A model generated the notes under the pieces. The model did not search any database and had not been told where the DNA came from. It saw only the letters and a list, made by a program, of their open reading frames with translations. This document shows, in pieces, positions 16,251 through 25,336 of a stretch of 64,000 nucleotides of DNA (position 1 is its first letter; each line of letters begins with the position of its first letter). The DNA comes from Pilimelia columellifera (GTDB lineage Bacteria; Actinomycetota; Actinomycetes; Mycobacteriales; Micromonosporaceae): NCBI RefSeq assembly GCF_039532605.1, contig NZ_BAAARY010000010.1, forward strand, positions 90,211-154,210, given 5' to 3'. The position numbers were made by a program, and so were the translations under genes.

Positions 16251-18125
16251 TCACGCCGGTTGGCGAACGCCTCGGCCGGCCGTCGGCGTTGCAGGCGAGC
16301 CGACCTCCTGATCCAGCTTCCTGTCCAGGTTGACGGCGGCGCTGATGAGCGCCAGGTGGCTGAACGCCTGCGGGAAGTTGCCCATCTGCTCACCGGTGGG
16401 CGCGATCTCCTCCGAGTACAGGCCGAGGTGGTTGCTGTAGGTGAGCATCTTCTCGAAGGTCAGCCGGGCGTCCTCCACCCGTCCGGAGCGGGCGAGCGCG
16501 TCGACGTACCAGAACGAGCAGATGGTGAAGGTGCCTTCGGCGCCCTGAAGCCCATCCGGTGAGGCGAACGGGTCGTACCGGTACACCAGACTGTCCGAGA
16601 CGAGTTCCTCGTCCATCGCCCGTAGCGTCGACTGCCACAGCGGATCGTTCGGCGCGATGAAGTCCACCAAGGGCATGTAGAGCAGCGAAGCGTCCAGCAC
16701 CTCGGTTCCATAGTGCTGGACGAAAGCCTCCCGTTTGGGGTGGTACCCGCGCTCGATGATCTGGTTGTAGACGGCGTCGCGCATCCGCGTCCAGCGGGCC
16801 ACGTCGCCCGGGCGCCCGTGGTTCCCTGCCAGGCGGATGGCACGGTCGAACGCCACCCAGGACATGAGGCGACCGTAGGTGAAGTCCTGTCGGCCGCCGC
16901 GGGTCTCCCAGATGCCGTCGTCGGGTCGGTCCCAGTTGTCGCACAACCAGTCGACGAGTCGCGCGACGTGCCGCCACCCCTCGGCCGACATGCCGAGCCC
17001 GCGGGCGTCGGCCAGGTAGAGCGAGTCGAGCGCCTCGCCGTGGATGTCGAGCTGGAGCTGGCCCGCCGCTCCGTTGCCGATGCGAACCGGGCGTGAGCCG
17101 CGGTAGCCGTCCAGATGGGCGAGGGTCTCCTCCGCGAGTTCCGGCGAACCGTCGATGCGGTACATGATCTGGAGTGGCTCAGCGTGTTCGGTGGCTTCCC
17201 GGACACGGTCGCTGAGCCAGCCGAGGAACGCCGTCGCCTCGTCGGTGTAGCCGAGACTGAGCAGGGCGTGGATGGAGAAGGAGGCGTCTCGGACCCAGGT
17301 GTACCGGTAGTCCCAGTTCCGTTCGCCGCCGAGTTGTTCGGGCAGGGCGGCGGTCGGGGCCGCGATGAGGGCGCCGGTCGGCGCGTACGTCATCAACTTG
17401 AGCGTCATGGCTGAGCGTTCGACCGTCTCGCGCCAGCGACCCCGGTAGGTGGAGCGGCCGATCCAGTCGCGCCAGTAGTCGCGCGTCTGGGTGAACATGT
17501 CGAGAACCTCGTCGGCCCCGACGGCCCGGATCGGACCGACCGGGGCGGTGTCGAACACCATGCCGCCGACGTCGCCCGCTGCCAGACTGGCGTACGCGGT
17601 GACGCCGTTTCCGTTGCTGGTGATCGGCTCCTGGATCAGCCGTTGGCGGGCGCGCGAGGCGGCCAGGTGCATGGTGGCGGTCCGGCCGCGGAAGACCACA
17701 CCGTCCTCGGTGATCTCGACGTCCGGTAGGTCTCGGCCGTAGTCGAAGCGTGGCTCGCATTCGAGCCGAAACCGCATCTGGCCCCGCACCACCCGCACCA
17801 TCCTTACCAGGCGGTGCCGGTCGGTGGCCTTGTCACCGGCGATGGGCATGAAGTCGATGACCTCGCCGACGCCGTCGGCGCTGAGGAACCTGGTGATGAG
17901 GATCGGGGTCCCCGGCAGGTACAGCTGTTTGGTGACGTAGGTCGTGCCTTCAGGACGGACGCCGAAGTAGCCGCCCTTGGTCCGGTCCACCAGCCCGGCG
18001 AAGACGCTCGGGGAGTCGAAGCGTGGCGCGCAGAACCAGTCGATGGTCCCGTCTGTCGCGATCAGCGCGGCCGTCTGAAGATCCCCGATCAGTCCGTGGT
18101 CCTCGATTGCCGGGTACGCGTCCAT
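16251..18125 (-). CDS. Glycoside hydrolase family 15 enzyme (trehalase/glucoamylase-like)
   Basis: A 624-residue cytoplasmic protein without a signal peptide. It starts YPAIEDHGLIGDLQTAALI and continues GTIDWFCAPRFDSPSVFAGL, as in bacterial GH15 proteins. The (alpha/alpha)6 catalytic barrel contains GGERNWDYRYTWVRDASFS, the probable acid in DDGIWETRGGRQDFTYGR and the probable base in GAEGTFTICSFWYVDALAR. Actinobacterial relatives include mycobacterial trehalase, so trehalose or alpha-1,4-glucan is the expected substrate. I chose ATG 18125 because the GGGAGGTG site lies directly upstream, and the alternative GTG at 18131 falls within it. Confidence 0.92.
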   Translation of the reverse strand: MDAYPAIEDHGLIGDLQTAALIATDGTIDWFCAPRFDSPSVFAGLVDRTKGGYFGVRPEGTTYVTKQLYLPGTPILITRFLSADGVGEVIDFMPIAGDKATDRHRLVRMVRVVRGQMRFRLECEPRFDYGRDLPDVEITEDGVVFRGRTATMHLAASRARQRLIQEPITSNGNGVTAYASLAAGDVGGMVFDTAPVGPIRAVGADEVLDMFTQTRDYWRDWIGRSTYRGRWRETVERSAMTLKLMTYAPTGALIAAPTAALPEQLGGERNWDYRYTWVRDASFSIHALLSLGYTDEATAFLGWLSDRVREATEHAEPLQIMYRIDGSPELAEETLAHLDGYRGSRPVRIGNGAAGQLQLDIHGEALDSLYLADARGLGMSAEGWRHVARLVDWLCDNWDRPDDGIWETRGGRQDFTYGRLMSWVAFDRAIRLAGNHGRPGDVARWTRMRDAVYNQIIERGYHPKREAFVQHYGTEVLDASLLYMPLVDFIAPNDPLWQSTLRAMDEELVSDSLVYRYDPFASPDGLQGAEGTFTICSFWYVDALARSGRVEDARLTFEKMLTYSNHLGLYSEEIAPTGEQMGNFPQAFSHLALISAAVNLDRKLDQEVGSPATPTAGRGVRQPA

Positions 18126-18271
18126 TCCCACCTCCCGATCACGGCGCTACGTCGTGTGGCGCCCTCATTCGCAGCATGCGCGTCCTGGCCTGCTCGGGCT
18201 TCAGATTCGCCATTTCCGACTGTTTGCCCTGGTGGTAGGCCATTCAGCGATCGCGAAGACCTGATCGGGAC

Positions 18272-18316
18272 TTGACCGGCGGCCACTTTCACTATTTAAC
18301 TACTCAACTAGTTAAA
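18272..18316 (+). promoter_or_regulatory. Promoter and operator of the GntR-ABC operon
   Basis: A perfect inverted repeat TTTAACTA-CTCAAC-TAGTTAAA (18295-18316) lies 16 nt before the GntR start. TTGACC at 18272-18277 and TTTAAC at 18295-18300 form a -35/-10 pair with a 17-bp spacer, so the operator covers the -10 box. The AT-rich palindrome stands out in this G+C-rich genome and is the expected binding site for the regulator encoded next to it. Confidence 0.7.
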
Positions 18317-18331
18317 GAGAGGGGGCGGCAT

Positions 18332-18720
18332 GTGATCGAGTTCCATCTCGACCGCGCGTCAGGAGTCGCCAGCTACCTGCAACTCGTCCACCAGGTCAAG
18401 CGCGCGCTGCGTCTTGGCCTGTTGCAGCCGGGGGACCGGCTGCCCACCGCCAAGGAGGCTGTCGCACAGGTGGGCATCAACCCCAACACCGTGCTCAAGA
18501 GCTACCGCGAACTGGAACGCGAAGGGCTCGTCGAAGGACGACCTGGCCTCGGCACGTTCGTCCTGCCAGGCCCCCTCGTCCGGCCGGCCGCCAACACCGG
18601 GCTGCGCCGCGATCTCGACGCCTGGCTGGCCGCGGCCCGTGCAGCCGGGCTCGACCGCGAAGACATCGACGCGCTCATCGACGCCGCGCTCACCGACACC
18701 TTCCGAGAGGACCACGCCCC

Positions 18721-18724
<4 letters not shown>
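18332..18724 (+). CDS. GntR-family (YtrA subfamily) transcriptional regulator
   Basis: A 130-residue repressor with an N-terminal winged helix (SYLQLVHQVKRALRLGLLQP, GDRLPTAKEAVAQVGINPNT, VLKSYRELEREGLVEGRPG, LGTFVL) and a short helical C-terminal dimerisation tail (about residues 85-130), the YtrA form. GTG 18332 is preceded by AGAGAGGGGG. The ATG one base earlier is out of frame. The stop overlaps the ABC ATPase start (ATGA). YtrA regulators generally control an adjacent ABC exporter and sense cell-wall-active compounds; that role is inferred here. Confidence 0.92.
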
Positions 18725-19626
<902 letters not shown>

Positions 19627-19628
19627 TC

Positions 19629-20582
19629 ATGGTGTGGATCACCTGGCGCCAGCACCGCGCCTTCATCCTCTTCGGCCTCGGACTGTTTGCCCTCGGAGGC
19701 ATTCTTCTGTTCTGGTCCGCCTCGGACGCTCCGCGTTACCTTGCCGCGTCCGGGAACGGTCCATGTCCTGGCCGGGACTGCGCCTGGTTCGCCAATTTCC
19801 TCCAGGGTCTCGTCCGCGGGGGCGCCGGGTTGGTCTCCTACGTCGGCCCGCTTATCGTCGGCGCCGTGCTCGGTGCGCCGCTGGTCGCCCGCGAGGTGGA
19901 GCGCGGCACCCACCGCGTCGCCTGGACGCAGTCGGTGTCGCGGAACCGTTGGCTGTGGACCAAGGTCGGACTGCTCGGCCTGCCCGTGGCCGTCGCCGGT
20001 CTCGTCACGGCCCAGATGGTGGCGCCGTGGTTCTCCACGGTGAAGGGCATGTCCGGGCGCCCATTCCAGGATGTCGGGTACTTCAACGCCACCGGGGTGC
20101 TGCCCGTCGCCTTCCTCGTGTTCGCGCTGATCGTCGGGGTCTTCTTCAGCGCCGCGATCCGGCGGGCTATCCCGGCGATGGGCGCGACCGTCGCTGTGCT
20201 GGCGTTGACCTTCGGGGTGCTCACGGAGACCCGCGACAGCCTGATGAAGCCGGTGACCGTCCCCGGGCGGGAGTACTACTCCACCGCCGGGAGTCCCGTC
20301 AACACCATCTGGGTGGCGGATTATGTCCGCGACGCGGCGGGCCGGCGGGTGACCAACACCAGCGCATGCGACGGCGCCGCGGTCGTTGTGCAGGAACGCG
20401 CCGCCACCTGGGATGCCAGTCCGACTGAGGAGTGTTACGCAAAGCACGGTTGGCAGAACCTGGTCGACTACCACCCGGCGGACCGGTACTGGCGGTTCCA
20501 GCTCATCACCGCCGGCATCCTGGCCGGACTCACCGGTCTGTTCGCCGTCGGCGCCGTGCTCGCCATGCGGAGGCGGGACTGA
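19629..20582 (+). CDS. ABC transporter permease
   Basis: A 317-residue membrane subunit. It begins WITWRQHRAFILFGLGLFAL, typical of ABC-2-type permeases next to YtrB-like ATPases. Further hydrophobic segments lie near residues 75-95 (LVSYVGPLIVGAVLGAPLVA), 115-135, 155-175, 180-200 and at the C-terminus (LITAGILAGLTGLFAVGAVL). A long extracytoplasmic loop sits between residues about 205 and 290. GGAG precedes the ATG. It is the last gene of the GntR operon. Confidence 0.9.
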   Translation: MVWITWRQHRAFILFGLGLFALGGILLFWSASDAPRYLAASGNGPCPGRDCAWFANFLQGLVRGGAGLVSYVGPLIVGAVLGAPLVAREVERGTHRVAWTQSVSRNRWLWTKVGLLGLPVAVAGLVTAQMVAPWFSTVKGMSGRPFQDVGYFNATGVLPVAFLVFALIVGVFFSAAIRRAIPAMGATVAVLALTFGVLTETRDSLMKPVTVPGREYYSTAGSPVNTIWVADYVRDAAGRRVTNTSACDGAAVVVQERAATWDASPTEECYAKHGWQNLVDYHPADRYWRFQLITAGILAGLTGLFAVGAVLAMRRRD

Positions 20583-20586
20583 TGCG

Positions 20587-20607
20587 CGGCTGGGCCGGCC
20601 CGAGCCG
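20587..20607. terminator. Possible terminator between permease and SWIM-finger genes
   Basis: A near-perfect palindrome around GGGCCGGCCC, flanked by CGGCT/AGCCG, lies in the 50-nt gap between the convergent permease and SWIM genes. There is one mismatched pair and no T-tract, so this is only a plausible GC-rich bidirectional terminator. Confidence 0.35.
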
Positions 20608-20632
20608 GCGACGTGAGGACCCGACCACGGCG

Positions 20633-22204
20633 TTAGAGCCCGGCCTTCGCCAGCTCCGCCAGCAGGGTCGTCTTCCGGCGATGGGCCTCCTTGACTGAGT
20701 CCAGCTCGGCGGCGAAGTCGCCGCCGGACCGCTCGTGCAGGTCGCGCAGCACGAGCAGGCGCCGCGCCGCGTCGGCGTAGCCGCGCTTGTTCTTCGCGGC
20801 GATGCTGCGTTCGGCGGCGTCGCGGTAGACCGGAATCGCGTCGGCCGGGTGGGTGGTGGCGCGCCGCTCGGCGACGCCGAGCAGCATCCCGTCGCTGCAC
20901 CGGTGCTCGTGTGCGGCTACCCAGGCCGCCTCGATGTCGCCAGCGGCGACGAGGATCGACACGAGCGGGTCGGCGGCGTAGCCGCCGCGGGCGGCCAGCG
21001 TCACGAGGTGGGCCATCGCCCGATCGCTGGTGTCGGTGAGCGTGCCGGCCCGTTCGGCGGCATCGAGCAGGTCGCGGTGTCGTCGCTGGTCGGGGCGTTC
21101 GGCGAACAACGTCCACCGTTGCTCCAGGGCGTCGGCGAAGCGTCCGGCGGTGGTGTGCAGCTCGGCGAGCAGCTCGTTGACGCGTGAGTCGGGGCGCGGC
21201 GCCTCGGCCAGGCCGCGGACGAGCCAGCGGACGGCGTCGTCGACCCGACCGGCGTCCCGCAGGGCGGCGCCGATCCGGACGAACTGGTAGCCCGACGACA
21301 GGTCCTCGGCGTAGACGGCCACCAGCGCGTCGACGTCGCCCGTGACGGTGCGCAGGTACTCCTCGCGCAGGTGGGTAATGGTGAACTGGCGATGGTCCCA
21401 CCGGGACTTGCCGTTGGTTGTCGTCGCCAGCTCGCTGAGCCGTCGCCAGTAGGCGTCCAGGCCGACCTCGCCGAGCGCGTCGGCGAAGTCGGCGACGGGG
21501 ACCTCCGGCCACCCGGGTCCGTCGAGCTGGAAGTCGATGATCCAGTTGGCGAGATCGGCGGGTTTGGGCGGCGGCGCGGCGCGGCAGGCCGCCGCGTACC
21601 CGGCGACGGCACGGGCCGCGGCCCCGCCGATGGCCCCGCCGGAGTCGTCGGCCTGCTCTGATCGTTTGGTGATCAGCTCGATCGCGCGCCGGAACAGCGG
21701 CGCGGCCACGCCCGGGGCGTTGTCGGCGACCCGGGCGAGCGCGTCGAGCACATCACCGGCCTTGCCGGCGTACTGGTATGACGCCCGGTAGTCCAGGAAG
21801 CTGGCGCCCCGTAGTCCGGAGACTAGCCGGCGCAGCTCGGCGGTGTCCGGTTTGCCGGCCGTCGCGGCCCGCAGCGACAGCCGGCGGTAGATGGCCGGGT
21901 CGTCGGCAGCGAGGTCGAGGATGAGGTCGACCAGCTCGGCGGACGTCTGGCTGGCGAGGTGCTTCCGCAAGTCCGGTGTGCTTGCAGAACGCGCCCTCCT
22001 GCCCGTGGAGACAGGAACATTCGCCGAGGACGGTCCCGGGGCGTCCGGACAGCCGGACGGTGTAGGCGGCGCCGCCGTTGACGATGGCGACACCCCGTCG
22101 GGCAACTCGGCCACATCGACGACCGCGTCGACGTAGCCGAGGCCACGCTCGTAGGAGCGGCCGTCCGCGGTAGCGGATAGATCGTCTTCGGTGAACCAGG
22201 CCAT
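20633..22204 (-). CDS. SWIM zinc-finger protein with frameshift-scrambled finger
   Basis: The 523-codon frame starts MAWFTEDDLSATADGRSYERG, the usual start of actinobacterial SWIM-finger proteins. Residues about 75-520 are helical-repeat sequence (TPR-like). Between about 22094 and 21966 the frame is nonsense, while the next frame reads a proper SWIM finger: GAAYTVRLSGRP, GECSCLHGQEGAFCKHTGLA (C-x-C-x8-C-x-H). The original gene therefore seems to have lost 1 nt near 22092 and a net 2 mod 3 nt near 21970. The product may still be made but would lack its zinc finger. Sequencing error is the alternative. Confidence 0.7.
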   Translation of the reverse strand: MAWFTEDDLSATADGRSYERGLGYVDAVVDVAELPDGVSPSSTAAPPTPSGCPDAPGPSSANVPVSTGRRARSASTPDLRKHLASQTSAELVDLILDLAADDPAIYRRLSLRAATAGKPDTAELRRLVSGLRGASFLDYRASYQYAGKAGDVLDALARVADNAPGVAAPLFRRAIELITKRSEQADDSGGAIGGAAARAVAGYAAACRAAPPPKPADLANWIIDFQLDGPGWPEVPVADFADALGEVGLDAYWRRLSELATTTNGKSRWDHRQFTITHLREEYLRTVTGDVDALVAVYAEDLSSGYQFVRIGAALRDAGRVDDAVRWLVRGLAEAPRPDSRVNELLAELHTTAGRFADALEQRWTLFAERPDQRRHRDLLDAAERAGTLTDTSDRAMAHLVTLAARGGYAADPLVSILVAAGDIEAAWVAAHEHRCSDGMLLGVAERRATTHPADAIPVYRDAAERSIAAKNKRGYADAARRLLVLRDLHERSGGDFAAELDSVKEAHRRKTTLLAELAKAGL

Positions 22205-22261
22205 GCCGGTATTCCATCATCCGTCAGCGCGGCTGTCGCGCCGCGCCCGCGGCGAGCGCCG

Positions 22262-22861
22262 TCAGGTCCGGCGACTGCCCTGCGCGGCGCAGCCGCAGTC
22301 GCCGCGCGGGTGGTACTCGCGGATCTTGCTGTAGTGGTTCATGGTGAAGCCGATCCGCCCCGAGGGATGGATGAGAATCCGGTGCTCGTTCGGCTTACCG
22401 GGCCGCTCGACCCGGAACTCCGCCGAACCGGCCCACTTACGCGCCGTGGTCCGCGGCTCCTTGCCGCGTCCCTGCCAGATGACTACGTCGCGGTTTCGCA
22501 CCTCCGGCGCCAGCGTGCCGTCGGAGATCTGCCGCAACGCGTCCAGCATGTGCGTCGGGATGTAGCACGCCCGCTGCGCCGCGCGACGGGCGGCGACCGC
22601 CCCGTCCCAGATCGTGCGGACGTCGCTGGGCGCCAGGTCGTCGGGCGCGGAGTCCGTACCTCCCGTCGCCCACTGCATCACCCGCGCCGTGGGCCCGTGG
22701 TCGGGCTCGCTCGCCGGCTGCGGCCGTGGCCGATCATCGACGACCACATGCTGCGCGTGCGAGGCGGCGGCCCGGGCGGACGTCGGCGCGGCCACGACGC
22801 CGGCGCCCAGGACGCTGGCCAGGGACATCATCAGCCAGGCGCGAGGTCTGCTGATATCCAT
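22262..22861 (-). CDS. Secreted protein of unknown function
   Basis: A 199-residue protein with a Sec-type signal peptide (RPRAWLMMSLASVLGAGVV, with likely cleavage after ASARA near residue 31). The mature part has a Pro/Asp-rich linker (35-70), a helical region with a Trp (TIWDGAVAARRAAQRACYIP) and a C-terminal segment (EHRILIHPSGRIGFTMNHYS, then YHPRGDCGCAAQG) with two closely spaced cysteines. I recognise no family. It lies between the SWIM gene (same strand, 57 nt away) and divergent gerW. Confidence 0.7.
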   Translation of the reverse strand: MDISRPRAWLMMSLASVLGAGVVAAPTSARAAASHAQHVVVDDRPRPQPASEPDHGPTARVMQWATGGTDSAPDDLAPSDVRTIWDGAVAARRAAQRACYIPTHMLDALRQISDGTLAPEVRNRDVVIWQGRGKEPRTTARKWAGSAEFRVERPGKPNEHRILIHPSGRIGFTMNHYSKIREYHPRGDCGCAAQGSRRT

Positions 22862-23119
22862 GCTGAGGTCCCCTCATGCGGCGGCGTCACGGCGGCGTCG
22901 GCGCGAGCCTTGCTCGCCGCGAGCCCCGGTCGCCGTGCGTTTCGTCCGCTCAACCGGGGCGTCCTTGTACACGACGCTCTGACGGCCACCAGTATTCCCC
23001 GCCGCTGGGGTTCGCCCGGCGGCCGGCGTGAAAGTGCCCGAGCCCCGGGAGGGATGGGCGGCCGCTGAGGGGGTAGTCGGCCGCGACCGCAGAGGTTCCT
23101 TAGCGAAAAAGAGGACAGC

Positions 23120-23521
23120 ATGACGCAGACCGCAACGAACGAGACGCGCACTCTGGAGACCATCCGCGAGCTGGTCGACAGCGCCAAGGCTGACAACGTC
23201 TTCGGGGCGCCGATCACCCGGGACGAGATGACGGTCCTGCCGGTGGCGAAGGTGAGCGGCGGCGGTGGCGGCGGCACCGGCGCCGTCCCGACCACGCCCG
23301 GCCGTGAGGGCACCGGGACCGGCGCCGGTCTGGGACTGTCGGCCAAGCCGCTCGGTGTCTACGTGATCAAGGAGGGCCGGGTGGCGTGGCGGCCAGCCGT
23401 GGACGTCAACAAGGTGGTCATGGGCGTTCAGGCGGTCGCCATCGTCGGACTGCTCGTCGTCCGGACACTGCTCAAGGGGCGACGCGCGCCGTTCCGCTAC
23501 CGCCGTTTCGGCAAGCGCTGA
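23120..23521 (+). CDS. gerW: GerW / YtfJ-family spore protein
   Basis: A 133-residue protein. The core starts LETIRELVDSAKADNVFGAP, continues DEMTVLPVAKVSGGGGGGTG, then GLSAKPLGVYVIKEGRVAWR and one membrane-like segment (VVMGVQAVAIVGLLVVRTLL) before a basic tail. This order is typical of the GerW/YtfJ family, which is needed for spore germination in Bacillus and widespread in sporulating actinomycetes. Its presence supports a sporulating host. It is probably monocistronic, with a stem-loop at 23603-23641 downstream. Confidence 0.88.
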   Translation: MTQTATNETRTLETIRELVDSAKADNVFGAPITRDEMTVLPVAKVSGGGGGGTGAVPTTPGREGTGTGAGLGLSAKPLGVYVIKEGRVAWRPAVDVNKVVMGVQAVAIVGLLVVRTLLKGRRAPFRYRRFGKR

Positions 23522-23602
23522 ACGCGCGTCTCGCCACGCCCGCGGCGGGTGTTTGGTGGCGCGCCCCACGGCGTGCGTTCCGTCGCGCACAGCGGCCCGG
23601 CC

Positions 23603-23641
23603 GGGAGAATCAGACTGACGACCGGTGATTCCGATTCTCCC
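23603..23641 (+). terminator. Stem-loop after gerW
   Basis: GGGAGAATC (23603-23611) pairs perfectly with GATTCTCCC (23633-23641) around a 21-nt loop. It is 82 nt past the gerW stop and only 36 nt before the aquaporin ATG, so it could instead be a regulatory element of the aquaporin leader. Confidence 0.45.
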
Positions 23642-23676
23642 TGGCCACGGTCGGCGACATGGCAGGCTCATCAACC

Positions 23677-24480
23677 ATGACGACAATGCCCCGCCGCCTC
23701 GGCGCGGAATTCCTCGGCACGTTCTGGCTGGTGTTCGGCGGCTGTGGCAGCGCCGTCCTGGCCGCGACGTTCCCGGAGACCGGCATCGGCTTCCTCGGCG
23801 TCGCCCTCGCCTTCGGCCTCACCGTGCTCACCATGGCCTACGCGTTCGGGCACCTGTCCGGCGGCCACTTCAACCCCGCGGTCACCGTCGGGTTGTGGCT
23901 CGGTCGCCGCGCCGCCGCCCGGGACGTCCTGCCCTACATCGCCACCCAGGTGCTGGCCGGGATCGTCGCCGCCGGGGTCCTGTACGTGATCGTCTCCGGG
24001 AAGTCCGGCTTCGACGTCTCGGCCGGCGGCTTCGCCGCCAACGGTTACGGCGAACACTCGCCCGGCGGGTACGGGCTGGCCGCGGCGCTCGTCGCGGAGC
24101 TGGTCCTCACCGGGTTCTTCCTGCTGGTCATCCTCGGCGCCACCGACCGTCGCGCCCCCAAAGGGATGGGGCCGTTGGCGATCGGCCTGTGTCTGACCCT
24201 CATCCACCTCATCAGCATTCCGGTGACCAACACCTCGGTGAACCCGGCCCGCTCCACCGGCCCGGCGCTGTTCGTCGGCGGGTGGGCGGTGTCGCAGCTG
24301 TGGCTGTTCTGGGTGGCCCCGCTCGTCGGCGGCGCCATCGCCGGCGTGGCGTACCGGTTCATCGCCGGCGGCGAGGGCGTCGAGCCGGTCGCGGGGGAGG
24401 CGCAGGACACCGAGACGGCGACGGTGTCGGTCGGCGAGCTGAGCACCGCCGCCCCGCCGGACCCGCCGCCGTCCCGCTGA
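23677..24480 (+). CDS. aqpZ: Aquaporin (AqpZ-like)
   Basis: A 267-residue six-helix channel protein. It has both NPA boxes (GGHFNPAVTVGLW and TSVNPARSTGPALF) and the conserved start RRLGAEFLGTFWLVFGGCGS. The second-box SVNPARS motif and overall form favour a water-selective AqpZ over a glycerol facilitator. The C-terminus has an acidic, Pro-rich cytoplasmic tail (about residues 235-267). I used ATG 23677, which directly precedes the conserved region. An in-frame ATG at 23659 is possible, and neither has a strong ribosome binding site. Confidence 0.93.
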   Translation: MTTMPRRLGAEFLGTFWLVFGGCGSAVLAATFPETGIGFLGVALAFGLTVLTMAYAFGHLSGGHFNPAVTVGLWLGRRAAARDVLPYIATQVLAGIVAAGVLYVIVSGKSGFDVSAGGFAANGYGEHSPGGYGLAAALVAELVLTGFFLLVILGATDRRAPKGMGPLAIGLCLTLIHLISIPVTNTSVNPARSTGPALFVGGWAVSQLWLFWVAPLVGGAIAGVAYRFIAGGEGVEPVAGEAQDTETATVSVGELSTAAPPDPPPSR

Positions 24481-24668
24481 CCCCTGCGCGACCAGCACCA
24501 TCTCAGGCGCTCGCCGCCGGATACGATCGCCGCGATGCCGATCACCGCCATGTTCCGAGTTCGCGCCGCCGCGGGGCGGCGCTGGCCGCGATCCTCGTCC
24601 ACCCTGAGCACCCGGCCCCGGCGCCAGCGCTGTCACCGTGACGGCCGCCGACAGCTACGGAGACCGCA

Positions 24669-25283
24669 ATGAACCGACAGAACACGCGTCGTCTCGCCGT
24701 GCTCGGCGTCAACGGGGCGCTGGCCGTCGCGTTGGCCGCCTGCGGCGGCGCCGAGCCAGCCACCGACGCCGGAGTGACGTCGCCGACGCCGACCGCGGCC
24801 CCGAGCTCCCAGGCGGCGTTCAACGACGCTGACGTCACCTTCGCCACCGGCATGATCCCGCACCACCAGCAGGCCGTCGAGATGGCCGACATGGCGCTCA
24901 AGCGCGCTCAGAGTCCGCAGGTCAAGGAGCTCGCCACCAAGATCAAATCAGCGCAGGACCCGGAGATCGCCGTGATGTCCGACTGGCTGCGCGCCTGGGG
25001 CAAGCCCGTTCCGACGACAGCGCCCGGCCAGGGGCACAGCGCCCACGCCGGGCCCGGGATGATGACCGACGCGGACATGGCCAAGCTCGGCAAGGCGTCC
25101 GGCGACGCCTTCGACACCATGTTCCTCACCATGATGATCGAGCACCACGAGGGCGCGATCGTCATGGCCAGGGCCGAACAGAACGACGGCGCGAACGCCG
25201 ACGCCAAGGCGCTCGCCGTCAAGATCCAGGGCGATCAGGCCGCCGAGATCGCGACGATGCGCACCATGCTGACGGCCCAGTGA
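24669..25283 (+). CDS. DUF305 lipoprotein
   Basis: A 204-residue lipoprotein. The signal peptide (about residues 1-24) ends in the lipobox LAAC, followed by a Thr/Pro/Ala-rich linker. Two His/Met-rich four-helix segments are present: FATGMIPHHQQAVEMADMAL and FLTMMIEHHEGAIVMARAEQ, the DUF305 signature. Such proteins are often linked to copper or other metal handling outside the membrane, by genomic association only. It is monocistronic and ends at a strong bidirectional terminator. Confidence 0.92.
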   Translation: MNRQNTRRLAVLGVNGALAVALAACGGAEPATDAGVTSPTPTAAPSSQAAFNDADVTFATGMIPHHQQAVEMADMALKRAQSPQVKELATKIKSAQDPEIAVMSDWLRAWGKPVPTTAPGQGHSAHAGPGMMTDADMAKLGKASGDAFDTMFLTMMIEHHEGAIVMARAEQNDGANADAKALAVKIQGDQAAEIATMRTMLTAQ

Positions 25284-25289
25284 GCTGAG

Positions 25290-25325
25290 GCGGTGGGCGG
25301 TCCGCGGGGAGCGGGCGCCCACCGC
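25290..25325. terminator. Bidirectional terminator between DUF305 and recQ genes
   Basis: A perfect 10-bp stem (GCGGTGGGCG, 25290-25299, with CGCCCACCGC, 25316-25325) occupies the 53-nt gap between the two convergent genes. The loop is 16 nt. There is no T-tract, as is usual in this genome. Confidence 0.65.
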
Positions 25326-25336
25326 GTCGTGCCGGC

